A stretch of 38,485 nucleotides of DNA from DASSTJ01 sp035707965 (GTDB lineage Bacteria > Actinomycetota > Actinomycetes > Actinomycetales > Angustibacteraceae). The notes below the pieces were generated by a model. The model made no database searches. It had not been told where the DNA came from and saw only the letters and a program-made list of their open reading frames with translations. Positions within the stretch are counted from its first letter, which is position 1; every line of letters begins with the position of its first letter. The stretch is taken from positions 1 to 38,485 of the forward strand of contig DASSTJ010000190.1 of the NCBI GenBank assembly GCA_035707965.1, written 5' to 3'. The position numbers were made by a program, and so were the translations under genes. Of the stretch, positions 32,378 to 38,485 are shown in pieces.

Positions 32378-34065
32378 GCGTCCTCCTCGTCCTGCTGCTG
32401 GTCGTGCCGCTCGGGAGCGCGCTGCTGGTCCTGCTCCTGCCCGCGGCTCGTGGGCCGCGAGGCGAGCCGCTCGTGCGCACGATCGGCGTCAGCGCTGGCG
32501 CTGTCACGGTGCTGGTGTCCCTGCTCGCCCTGACGCGGCGCCCCTGGTCGTCGACCGACGCGGTGCTCGAGGTCGACGTGCCGTGGATCCCCGGTCTCGG
32601 CGCTCGGATGCACCTGCTGCTCGACGGCATCAGCGCACCCCTCGTCGTCCTCACGGCGGTGCTCGGTCTGCTCGTCGTCGTCCTGGTGACGTCCGGGGCG
32701 TCGTCCCCGCGCGGCTCCCGTGGCCTGGTGGCCTGCCTGCTCGCCGTCGAGGGCGGGGCGCTCGCCACGTTCACGGCCGCTGACCTCATCGTGTTCTTCG
32801 TCGCGTTCGAGGTCGTGCTGGTGCCGATGTGGGCGGTCATCCGCTGGTGGGGCGACCCGCATGACGAGCGCGGACGTCGGGACGCGGCGACGCGCTTCAT
32901 CCTGTTCACGGCGGGCGGGTCTGTCGTGCTGCTGCTCGGGCTGCTGCTCGTGGTGGCGGCATCCGGCACGACGGACGTCGTCGCGCTGGTCTCTCGCCAG
33001 GGCGACGGCATCAGCCAGCCGGTCCAGCTCACGGCCGCGGTGCTGCTGCTGCTCGGGCTCGCCGTCAAGGTGCCGGTGTGGCCGCTGCACACCTGGCTGC
33101 CGCCCGCCCACACGGCCGCGCCGACAGCCGGGTCGATCCTGCTCGCGGGGGTGCTGCTCAAGATGGGCAGCTACGGCATGGTGCGGTTCGTCGTCCCCGT
33201 GGTGCCGGACGGCTTCGCGCGTGTCTCGCCGGTGCTGGGGGCGCTCGGTGTGGTGGGCATCTTCTGGGCCGGCCTCGCGTGCCTGGTCGAGCGCGACCTC
33301 AAGCGCCTCGTGGCGTTCTCGTCGGTGGCGCACATGGGTTTCGTGGCCCTCGGCATCGCGAGTGGCACTCCGCAGGGGCTGCAGGGCGCGCTCTTCGCGA
33401 ACGTCGCCCACGGCATCATCACGAGCCTGCTGTTCCTCGTGGCAGGCGGGCTCAAGGCACGTTACGGCAGCGCTGACCTGCGGGTGCTGCTGATCGGCGC
33501 AGGGGGCGGGCTGCGCGACCGGTCGCCGCGACTCGGCGGCATGCTCGTGGTGGGCTGCATCGCCGGCCTGGGCCTGCCGGGACTGGCCGGCTTCTGGGGC
33601 GAGTTCCTCGCCGTCTACGGCGCGTGGCAGGCTGACCCGGTCAGCACCGGTGCGCCACAAGGGTTCTGGCGCACGCTCGCGGCTCTCGCGGTGCTCGGCA
33701 CGGTGCTCGCCTCCGCCTACCTGCTGCGCGTGCTGCGGCGGCTGTGGCACGGCGAGCTCGAGGACGGCGCGGCGCCCACCGAGCCGGACGTCGAGCTCGT
33801 GCGCTCCGCCCAGGGCGCGCCGTCCGACGCCGCGCACGTCGACCCGGCCATGCTGGAGTCCGGCGCGCGCGCCGCTCCGCACCTGCCGCGCGACCTCCGG
33901 CCGGGATCACGGTGGCGCCGGGACGACGCCTCGCCGGTCGAGGTCGTGGTGGGTCTTCCCCTCGTCGTCCTGAGCATCGTGCCGGGTCTGCTGCCGTGGC
34001 TCCTGCTGGCCACCACCGAGCCCGCGGTACGGCACCTGCTCGCGGTCGACCGGGGGTTCGTGTGA
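32374..34065 (+). CDS. nuoM: NADH-quinone oxidoreductase subunit M
   Basis: This is the second antiporter-like subunit, about 563 residues. VFFVAFEVVLVPMWAVIRWW has the conserved Glu, and KVPVWPLHTWLPPAHTAAPT with GSILLAGVLLKMGSYGMVRF is the signature Lys/His region. ERDLKRLVAFSSVAHMGFVA lies in the second half. A charged insertion of about 75 residues near the C-terminus (from LEDGAAPTEPDVEL) separates the last two helices. The start overlaps nuoL by four bases and the stop overlaps nuoN by four. Confidence 0.94.
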   Translation: MSVLLVLLLVVPLGSALLVLLLPAARGPRGEPLVRTIGVSAGAVTVLVSLLALTRRPWSSTDAVLEVDVPWIPGLGARMHLLLDGISAPLVVLTAVLGLLVVVLVTSGASSPRGSRGLVACLLAVEGGALATFTAADLIVFFVAFEVVLVPMWAVIRWWGDPHDERGRRDAATRFILFTAGGSVVLLLGLLLVVAASGTTDVVALVSRQGDGISQPVQLTAAVLLLLGLAVKVPVWPLHTWLPPAHTAAPTAGSILLAGVLLKMGSYGMVRFVVPVVPDGFARVSPVLGALGVVGIFWAGLACLVERDLKRLVAFSSVAHMGFVALGIASGTPQGLQGALFANVAHGIITSLLFLVAGGLKARYGSADLRVLLIGAGGGLRDRSPRLGGMLVVGCIAGLGLPGLAGFWGEFLAVYGAWQADPVSTGAPQGFWRTLAALAVLGTVLASAYLLRVLRRLWHGELEDGAAPTEPDVELVRSAQGAPSDAAHVDPAMLESGARAAPHLPRDLRPGSRWRRDDASPVEVVVGLPLVVLSIVPGLLPWLLLATTEPAVRHLLAVDRGFV

Positions 34066-35783
34066 TCACCGCTCTCGCGGTCGCCGCGCCCATGCCGCTG
34101 CTCGCCCTGCAGGCTGCCAGCGCGGACGTCGCGCGCCAAGGGGTGCAGCACGTCGCCTGGACCGCCCTCGGACCGGCGCTCGCCCCCGCCGTGGCGGCCC
34201 TCGTGCTGCTCGCCGTCGACGCGGTCGTGGGACCACGCCGCGGCGGCGGGTGGTGGCGCGACGCTGTCGCGATGACCGGGCTGCTCGCGGGCCTGCTGCT
34301 CGTCGCGCCGCTCGGCGGCGAGGCCCGGGCCACGTTCTGCGCCTCGCCTTCGTCCGGCGAGGGGGTGTCGGCCAACGTCGCCTGCGGCTACGTCGCGTCC
34401 CCGCTCACGCTGGCCCTGCAGGTGCTCGTTCTCAGCGCGGCGGTCATCTGCCTCCTGCTGGCGGTCGGGCAGCGCCATGCGCCCACCGGCGGGTCGTCGG
34501 GCGCCCCTCGCACCGAGCACCACCTGCTGCTCCTCGCGACCACCGCCGGTGCCTGCGTGCTGGCCGGTGCGCGCGACTACGCGACGCTCGCGGTCGCCTT
34601 CGAGACGGCGTCGCTGCCGGTCATCGGGCTCGTCGCGCTCCGCCGGGACGGACGGGGCGCCGAGGCGGGCCTCAAGCTGCTGCTCACCGCCGTGCTGTCG
34701 TTCGCGCTGCTGGTGCTCGGCATCGCCCTCGTCTACGCGTCCACCGGCTCGCTGCACCTCGCGGCTCCGGTGAGCGCCGCGCTCCCCGATCTCGACCTGC
34801 TGCACGGTGTCGGTCTCGCGCTGGCCGTGGCCGGCATCGCCTTCAAGCTCTCGCTGGTCCCGTTCCACGCCTGGACGCCGGACACCTACGCGGGAGCGCC
34901 GGCGCCGATCGCAGCGTTCCTCGCCACGGTCTCGAAGGTGGCCGGGCTGACGGCGATCGTGCTCGTCCTCGGTGTCGGTGCGCCCGACCTGGGGCCGTCG
35001 TGGTCCCGTCTGGCCGGCGCCCTGGCGGCTGTCACGATGACGGTCGGCAACCTCGTGGCCCTGCGCCAGCGCACCGCCGTCCGGCTGCTCGCGTGGTCGA
35101 CCGTGGCCCAGGCCGGCTGGGTGGTGCTGCCGCTCGCCGGCGCCGTCACGCCGCATCGCGTCCCGGCGGCGGCGACGGCCAGCATCGGGTACCTGCTCGC
35201 CTACGTCGTGGCGACGCTGACGGCGTTCGCGGTGGTGGTCGTGCTGGCTCAGACTCATCCCGACGGCGACCGGCACCCGCTCGCCGCCTACGACGGCCTG
35301 TTGCGCACGCGGCCGGCGCTCGCAGCGGTCCTCGGTTTCGCTCTGCTGTGTCTGGCCGGGCTGCCCCCCGGCGTCATGGGCCTGGTGGCCAAGGTGGTGG
35401 CGCTGGGGCCGGTCGTCGCCGCGCACGCGTGGGTGCTCACCGCCGTCGCGGTGCTCAACGTGGTGCTCGGCGTCGCCGTGTACCTGCGCTGGGGTGCGCG
35501 GCTCGTGGCGTCGGTCCCCGACGTCGAGCCGTCGGCCGAGCCGGCGACGGCAAGGCAGCCGGTCGGCGGCGCGACCCCGTCGGATGACGTCAGCTGGGTG
35601 CCGAACCCTGCCGGCGCGGCGGGTGGCTCCCTGCCCGGCGGTACCGCCACGTCGGAGCGTGCCCTCGGTGCCGACGTCCGGACCGCGATCAGCGTGCCGC
35701 ACGGCGTGGCGCTGCTGCTGGGCATCGCGGGCTGCGTCGTGCTGTCGCTGCTGCCCGCGCTGGTCGCGAACCCGCTCGGCTGA
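34062..35783 (+). CDS. nuoN: NADH-quinone oxidoreductase subunit N
   Basis: This is the third antiporter-like subunit, about 573 residues. Recognisable parts are YATLAVAFETASLPVIGLVA with the conserved Glu, GIAFKLSLVPFHAWTPDTYA with APAPIAAFLATVSKVAGLTA, and AVRLLAWSTVAQAGWVVLPL. An extra N-terminal region of about 90 residues includes a Cys pair in ATFCASPSSGEG and NVACGYVA, probably on the outer face. A soluble insertion precedes the last helix. The stop is followed after one base by a terminator-like hairpin, so the nuoI-N unit probably ends here. Confidence 0.93.
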   Translation: MITALAVAAPMPLLALQAASADVARQGVQHVAWTALGPALAPAVAALVLLAVDAVVGPRRGGGWWRDAVAMTGLLAGLLLVAPLGGEARATFCASPSSGEGVSANVACGYVASPLTLALQVLVLSAAVICLLLAVGQRHAPTGGSSGAPRTEHHLLLLATTAGACVLAGARDYATLAVAFETASLPVIGLVALRRDGRGAEAGLKLLLTAVLSFALLVLGIALVYASTGSLHLAAPVSAALPDLDLLHGVGLALAVAGIAFKLSLVPFHAWTPDTYAGAPAPIAAFLATVSKVAGLTAIVLVLGVGAPDLGPSWSRLAGALAAVTMTVGNLVALRQRTAVRLLAWSTVAQAGWVVLPLAGAVTPHRVPAAATASIGYLLAYVVATLTAFAVVVVLAQTHPDGDRHPLAAYDGLLRTRPALAAVLGFALLCLAGLPPGVMGLVAKVVALGPVVAAHAWVLTAVAVLNVVLGVAVYLRWGARLVASVPDVEPSAEPATARQPVGGATPSDDVSWVPNPAGAAGGSLPGGTATSERALGADVRTAISVPHGVALLLGIAGCVVLSLLPALVANPLG

Positions 35784-35784
35784 G

Positions 35785-35801
35785 CCGCCCGCGACGGGCG
35801 G
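35785..35801 (+). terminator. Hairpin after nuoN
   Basis: CCGCCCG (35785-35791) pairs with CGGGCGG (35795-35801) around a CGA loop, starting one base after the nuoN stop. It is a compact all-GC stem in terminator position, without a T-run. Confidence 0.5.
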
Positions 35802-35855
35802 GTCCCCGACCTCGCGTGCCGGGAACGCGCGGCACCCCCTGGGACGTTGAGATGA

Positions 35856-35880
35856 TGGACGGGCGGGGTGCGCCCGTCCA
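35856..35880 (+). promoter_or_regulatory. Perfect 10-bp hairpin in the htpX leader
   Basis: TGGACGGGCG (35856-35865) and CGCCCGTCCA (35871-35880) form a perfect 10-bp inverted repeat with a 5-base centre, ending 35 bases before the htpX ATG. It could be an operator or an mRNA leader structure. The ribosome site (GGAAAGGTGA) lies beyond it. Confidence 0.45.
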
Positions 35881-35915
35881 CGCGTGTCCCGCGGGCGCCC
35901 CGAGGAAAGGTGACG

Positions 35916-36785
35916 ATGCACCAGCACTACAACGGACTGAAGACGACGCTGCTGCTCGGCGGCATCTTCGGGCTGCTGCTGTTCATGGGCGCCGTCATCG
36001 GCAGCGGACGGTACATCTGGCTGTTCGCCCTGCTCGGTCTGGCCATGACGGCCTACGGCTACTGGAACAGCGACAAGATCGCCATCCGCGCCATGCGCGC
36101 TCGTCCGGTCAGCGAGGCCGAGCAGCCCGCGATGTACCGGATCGTGCGCGAGCTGTCGACCAAGGCGCGCCAACCCATGCCGCGCCTCTACGTCTCACCC
36201 ACGATGGCGCCGAACGCCTTCGCGACCGGCCGCAACCCGCAGCACGCCGCGGTGTGCTGCACCGAGGGCATCCTGCAGCTCCTCGACGAGCGCGAGCTGC
36301 GCGGCGTGCTCGGCCACGAGCTCATGCACGTCTACAACCGCGACATCCTGACGTCGTCCGTCGCCGCGGCCGTGGCCGGCGTCATCACCTCGATCGCCCA
36401 GATCGGCCTCTTCTTCGGCGGCGGCTTCGGCGGTGGGGACGACGACAACCGGCCGAACCCGGTCGCGCTGCTGCTGATGAGCCTGGCTGCGCCGCTCGCC
36501 GCGATGCTCATCCAGATGGCGATCAGCCGCACGCGCGAGTACGACGCCGACGAGGACGGCGCCACCCTGACCGGCGACCCCCTGGCGCTCGCGTCTGCCC
36601 TGCGCAAGCTGGAGATCGGCACCCGCCAGCTGCCACTTCCGCCGAACCGTGAGCTCGTCAACACCAGCCACCTCATGATCGCGAACCCGTTCCGCGGCGA
36701 GGGCCTGACCCGGTTGTTCAGCACCCACCCGCCGATCGCCGACCGCGTCTACCGGCTCGAGACCCTGGCGGGCTACCGCCGCTGA
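35916..36785 (+). CDS. htpX: HtpX-like membrane zinc metalloprotease (M48)
   Basis: HtpX degrades damaged membrane proteins under stress. The zinc motif is HELMH with His134, Glu135 and His138, and SRTREYDADEDGA supplies the third ligand Glu. There are two N-terminal membrane helices (LLLGGIFGLLLFMGAVIG, YIWLFALLGLAMTAYGYW) and two more after the active site, separated by a glycine- and aspartate-rich loop (FFGGGFGGGDDDN). The 289-residue length is typical. GGAAAGGTGACG precedes the ATG. htpX after nuoN is a gene order I recall from other actinobacterial partial nuo clusters. Its own leader hairpin suggests independent control. Confidence 0.93.
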   Translation: MHQHYNGLKTTLLLGGIFGLLLFMGAVIGSGRYIWLFALLGLAMTAYGYWNSDKIAIRAMRARPVSEAEQPAMYRIVRELSTKARQPMPRLYVSPTMAPNAFATGRNPQHAAVCCTEGILQLLDERELRGVLGHELMHVYNRDILTSSVAAAVAGVITSIAQIGLFFGGGFGGGDDDNRPNPVALLLMSLAAPLAAMLIQMAISRTREYDADEDGATLTGDPLALASALRKLEIGTRQLPLPPNRELVNTSHLMIANPFRGEGLTRLFSTHPPIADRVYRLETLAGYRR

Positions 36786-36855
36786 CGCAGGGCCGCCCGG
36801 GCTGAGTGATGCGTTGTGGGGAGACGCGCGGGCGTGTTGGACTGAAGTGCATCAC

Positions 36856-36869
36856 TGAACCGGGGTTCA
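36856..36869. promoter_or_regulatory. Palindrome upstream of the cyclase gene
   Basis: TGAACC (36856-36861) and GGTTCA (36864-36869) are perfect inverted repeats around GG. A wider pair, AGTGATGC (36805-36812) and GCATCACT (36849-36856), abuts it. The site is about 40 bases upstream of the cyclase -35, a position suited to a regulator. Confidence 0.35.
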
Positions 36870-36909
36870 CCGTTGAGTCGCGCCCGACGGCGAGATCCGT
36901 GGTGCAGCC

Positions 36910-36937
36910 TTGACCTCGCTCATGCCCTGGCGATACT
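36910..36937 (+). promoter_or_regulatory. Promoter of the cyclase gene
   Basis: TTGACC (36910-36915) and GATACT (36932-36937) are 16 bases apart, the best -35/-10 pair seen in the window. The predicted transcription start falls within a few bases of GTG 36947. Confidence 0.5.
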
Positions 36938-36946
36938 GAGGGCACG

Positions 36947-37762
36947 GTGGGCCCGGGCGACCGGTTCCCGGTCGCCGCTACGGACGGAGCGCTCGTGGCC
37001 CTGAACGACCTCATGTCAGCCCTGTCGTCCGGAGCGATCGAGGTCATCGACCTCACCGCACCGCTGAGCAGCGAGACGCCGGTCCTGCAGCTGCCGCCGG
37101 AGCTGGGGCAGACGAGCCGGTTCGAGCTGGAGGAGATCAGCCGTTACGACGAGCGCGGCCCGGCCTGGTACTGGAACAACTTCCGCACCGGCGAGCACAC
37201 CGGCACGCACTTCGATGCGCCCAACCACTGGGTGACCGGCAAGGACCTGGACGACGTGGCGTCCGTGCCGGTGCGCCGGCTGATCGGGCCGGCGGCCGTG
37301 CTCGACGTGTCGGCGCAGGTGGCGCAGGACCCGGACTTCCTGGTCGAGGTCGAGCACATCACCGCGTGGGAGGCCGAGCACGGGCCGCTGCCGGACGGCG
37401 GGTGGCTGCTGGTGCGGACGGGTTGGGACAGCCGCACCACGCAGGACGAGGCCCTGAACGCGAACGAGACTGGCCCGCACAGTCCCGGCCTGTCGGTGGA
37501 GTGCGCGCGCTGGGTGGCCCAGGAGTCGCCGGTCCTCGGCATGGGTGTCGAGACGGTCGGCACGGACGCCGGTGCCGCGCACGCGTTCGACCCGGCGTTC
37601 CCGTGCCACGCCTCGCTGATGGGCAGCAACAAGTACGGTCTGACGCAGCTGCAGAACCTGGCGCTTCTTCCGCCGACCGGCGCGGTGGTCATCGCCGCAC
37701 CGCTGCCGATCGTGTCCGGCTCGGGCTCGCCGGCTCGGGTGCTCGCCCTCGTCGAGCGCTGA
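36947..37762 (+). CDS. Cyclase-family (kynurenine-formamidase-like) metal hydrolase
   Basis: The product belongs to the cyclase/KynB fold, metal-dependent hydrolases that open amides or esters such as N-formylkynurenine or isatin. The family motif HxGTHxDxPxH is complete (His84, His88, Asp90, His94 in HTGTHFDAPNH). Later conserved parts are GGWLLVRTGWDSR and GMGVETVGTDAGAAHAFDP. Its substrate cannot be read from the sequence. At 271 residues it is normal in length. The GTG at 36947 fits the promoter; ATG 37013 is an alternative that would drop 22 unconserved residues. A thiamine diphosphate enzyme starts nine bases downstream, so the two probably share a transcript. Confidence 0.86.
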   Translation: MGPGDRFPVAATDGALVALNDLMSALSSGAIEVIDLTAPLSSETPVLQLPPELGQTSRFELEEISRYDERGPAWYWNNFRTGEHTGTHFDAPNHWVTGKDLDDVASVPVRRLIGPAAVLDVSAQVAQDPDFLVEVEHITAWEAEHGPLPDGGWLLVRTGWDSRTTQDEALNANETGPHSPGLSVECARWVAQESPVLGMGVETVGTDAGAAHAFDPAFPCHASLMGSNKYGLTQLQNLALLPPTGAVVIAAPLPIVSGSGSPARVLALVER

Positions 37763-37771
37763 GCAGTCGCG

Positions 37772-38485
37772 GTGCTGGTCGCGGAGGCGGTGGGCCGGGC
37801 GCTCGCCACGGCGGGCGTCGACCACGTGTTCGGCGTCGTCGGATCGGGCAACTTCCACGTCACGAACGGGCTGGTAGCAGCCGGCGCGCGGTTCGTGGCG
37901 GCGCGTCACGAGTCCGGTGCCGCGACGATGGCTGACGCCTACGCCCGCATGACCGGCGGTGTCGCGGCGCTGACCCTGCACCAGGGTTGCGGTCTGACCA
38001 ACGCGATGACGGGCATCACGGAGGCGGCCAAGAGCCGGACGCCGCTGCTCGTGCTCGTCGCGGAGGCCACCAACCCGTCGTCCAACTTCTTCGTGGACCA
38101 GGACAGCCTCGCCCGGGCCGTGGGCGCTGTGCCAGCACGCATCACGTCAGCCGGCGACGCGGTGGCGCAGGCGCTCGACGCTGTCTCGCTGGCGGTGGGC
38201 GACCGGCGCACCGTGGTCCTCAACCTGCCGCTGGAGGTGCAGTCCCAGCAGGCCCCGGACGTTGCGCCTGCTGCCTTCGACGGACGCCGGTCCGCCCCCG
38301 TCGCGCCGTCCGCGGCCGACGTCGAGCGCCTCGTGCAGTCGTTGCAGCAGGCGCGACGTCCGGTCTTCGTCGCCGGTCGCGGCAGCCGTAGTCCCGACGC
38401 GGCGGCCGCGGTGGCTCGGCTGGCCGACGCCTGCGGTGCGCTGCTGGCGACGTCGGCGGTCGCGAAGGGCCTGTTCCACGACCAC
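37772..38485 (+). CDS. Thiamine diphosphate-dependent enzyme, acetolactate-synthase-like (3' end missing)
   Basis: The frame runs open from GTG 37772 to the window end (238 codons). It is the N-terminal pyrimidine-binding domain of a ThDP decarboxylase/lyase: VDHVFGVVGSGNFHVTNGL, then ARHESGAATMADAYARMTGG with the cofactor-activating Glu47, LTLHQGCGLTNAMTGITEAA, KSRTPLLVLVAEA and VVLNLPLEVQSQQ. The central domain begins at ARRPVFVAGRGSR. Related enzymes include acetolactate synthase, benzoylformate decarboxylase and sulfoacetaldehyde acetyltransferase; the specificity region is not in the window. It lies nine bases after the cyclase-family hydrolase, suggesting one catabolic pathway. Confidence 0.88.
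   Translation, partial: MLVAEAVGRALATAGVDHVFGVVGSGNFHVTNGLVAAGARFVAARHESGAATMADAYARMTGGVAALTLHQGCGLTNAMTGITEAAKSRTPLLVLVAEATNPSSNFFVDQDSLARAVGAVPARITSAGDAVAQALDAVSLAVGDRRTVVLNLPLEVQSQQAPDVAPAAFDGRRSAPVAPSAADVERLVQSLQQARRPVFVAGRGSRSPDAAAAVARLADACGALLATSAVAKGLFHDH

Noticed and set aside
33717..36173. 818-residue reverse frame opposite nuoM, nuoN and htpX
   Set aside because: Composition is R/H/G/Q-rich with no motif; the forward frames are clear complex I subunits.
1..38485. tRNA, rRNA, CRISPR or prophage features
   Set aside because: Gaps between genes are all under 300 bases and none shows tRNA-like folding, regular repeats or phage genes that I could recognise by eye.

Overview
The window is GC-rich DNA (about 70% or more by eye) in which GTG starts, 4-base ATGA/GTGA gene overlaps and -10 boxes placed 6-7 bases before start codons recur. 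The protein families (partial second nuo cluster followed by htpX, fused PxpBC, fused E1 alpha/beta, HpnC/D/E/F/G/H hopanoid genes) point to an actinobacterium. Nothing here fixes the genus.

Layout. Bases 1-4527 (+) hold the 3' part of a fused alpha/beta 2-oxoacid dehydrogenase E1, then pxpA and a fused pxpBC for 5-oxoproline hydrolysis. A reverse-strand DUF1697 gene follows. Bases 5257-7530 (+) carry nuoB, nuoC and nuoH. Next come an orphan YefM-like antitoxin with an apparent toxin stump, a reverse LanC-like protein, a divergent methyltransferase, a short family III CoA transferase and an NAD(P)-binding oxidoreductase. Bases 11542-20321 (-) are one tightly coupled hopanoid operon: hpnC, hpnD, hpnE, a prenyl diphosphate synthase, squalene-hopene cyclase, an HpnG-IspH fusion and hpnH. 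A PucR-type regulator is divergent from it. Further reverse genes encode a PAP2-WS/DGAT fusion, a multi-pass membrane protein, an SDR and a frameshifted SRPBCC gene. An HhH-GPD protein (+) and a cytochrome b/molybdopterin oxidoreductase fusion (-) precede nuoI-J-K-L-M-N and htpX (28820-36785, +). The window ends with a cyclase-family hydrolase and the 5' part of a thiamine diphosphate enzyme.

How the genes work together. The nuo genes form an incomplete complex I set lacking nuoA, D, E, F and G, and it is split in two by about 21 kb. The hopanoid operon covers farnesyl diphosphate to ribosylhopane: prenyl synthase, HpnD/C/E to squalene, Shc to hopene, HpnH to adenosylhopane, HpnG to ribosylhopane. 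IspH, which supplies IPP and DMAPP, is fused to HpnG. The PAP2-WS/DGAT protein suggests neutral-lipid synthesis.

The most unusual item is a 65-base palindrome with 23-bp perfect arms lying in frame inside the E1 gene, between its alpha and beta halves. Its codons are unlike the surrounding gene. It behaves like a protein-coding palindromic element. No RNA genes, CRISPR arrays or transposases were recognised, and no stretch over 300 bases lacks a gene.
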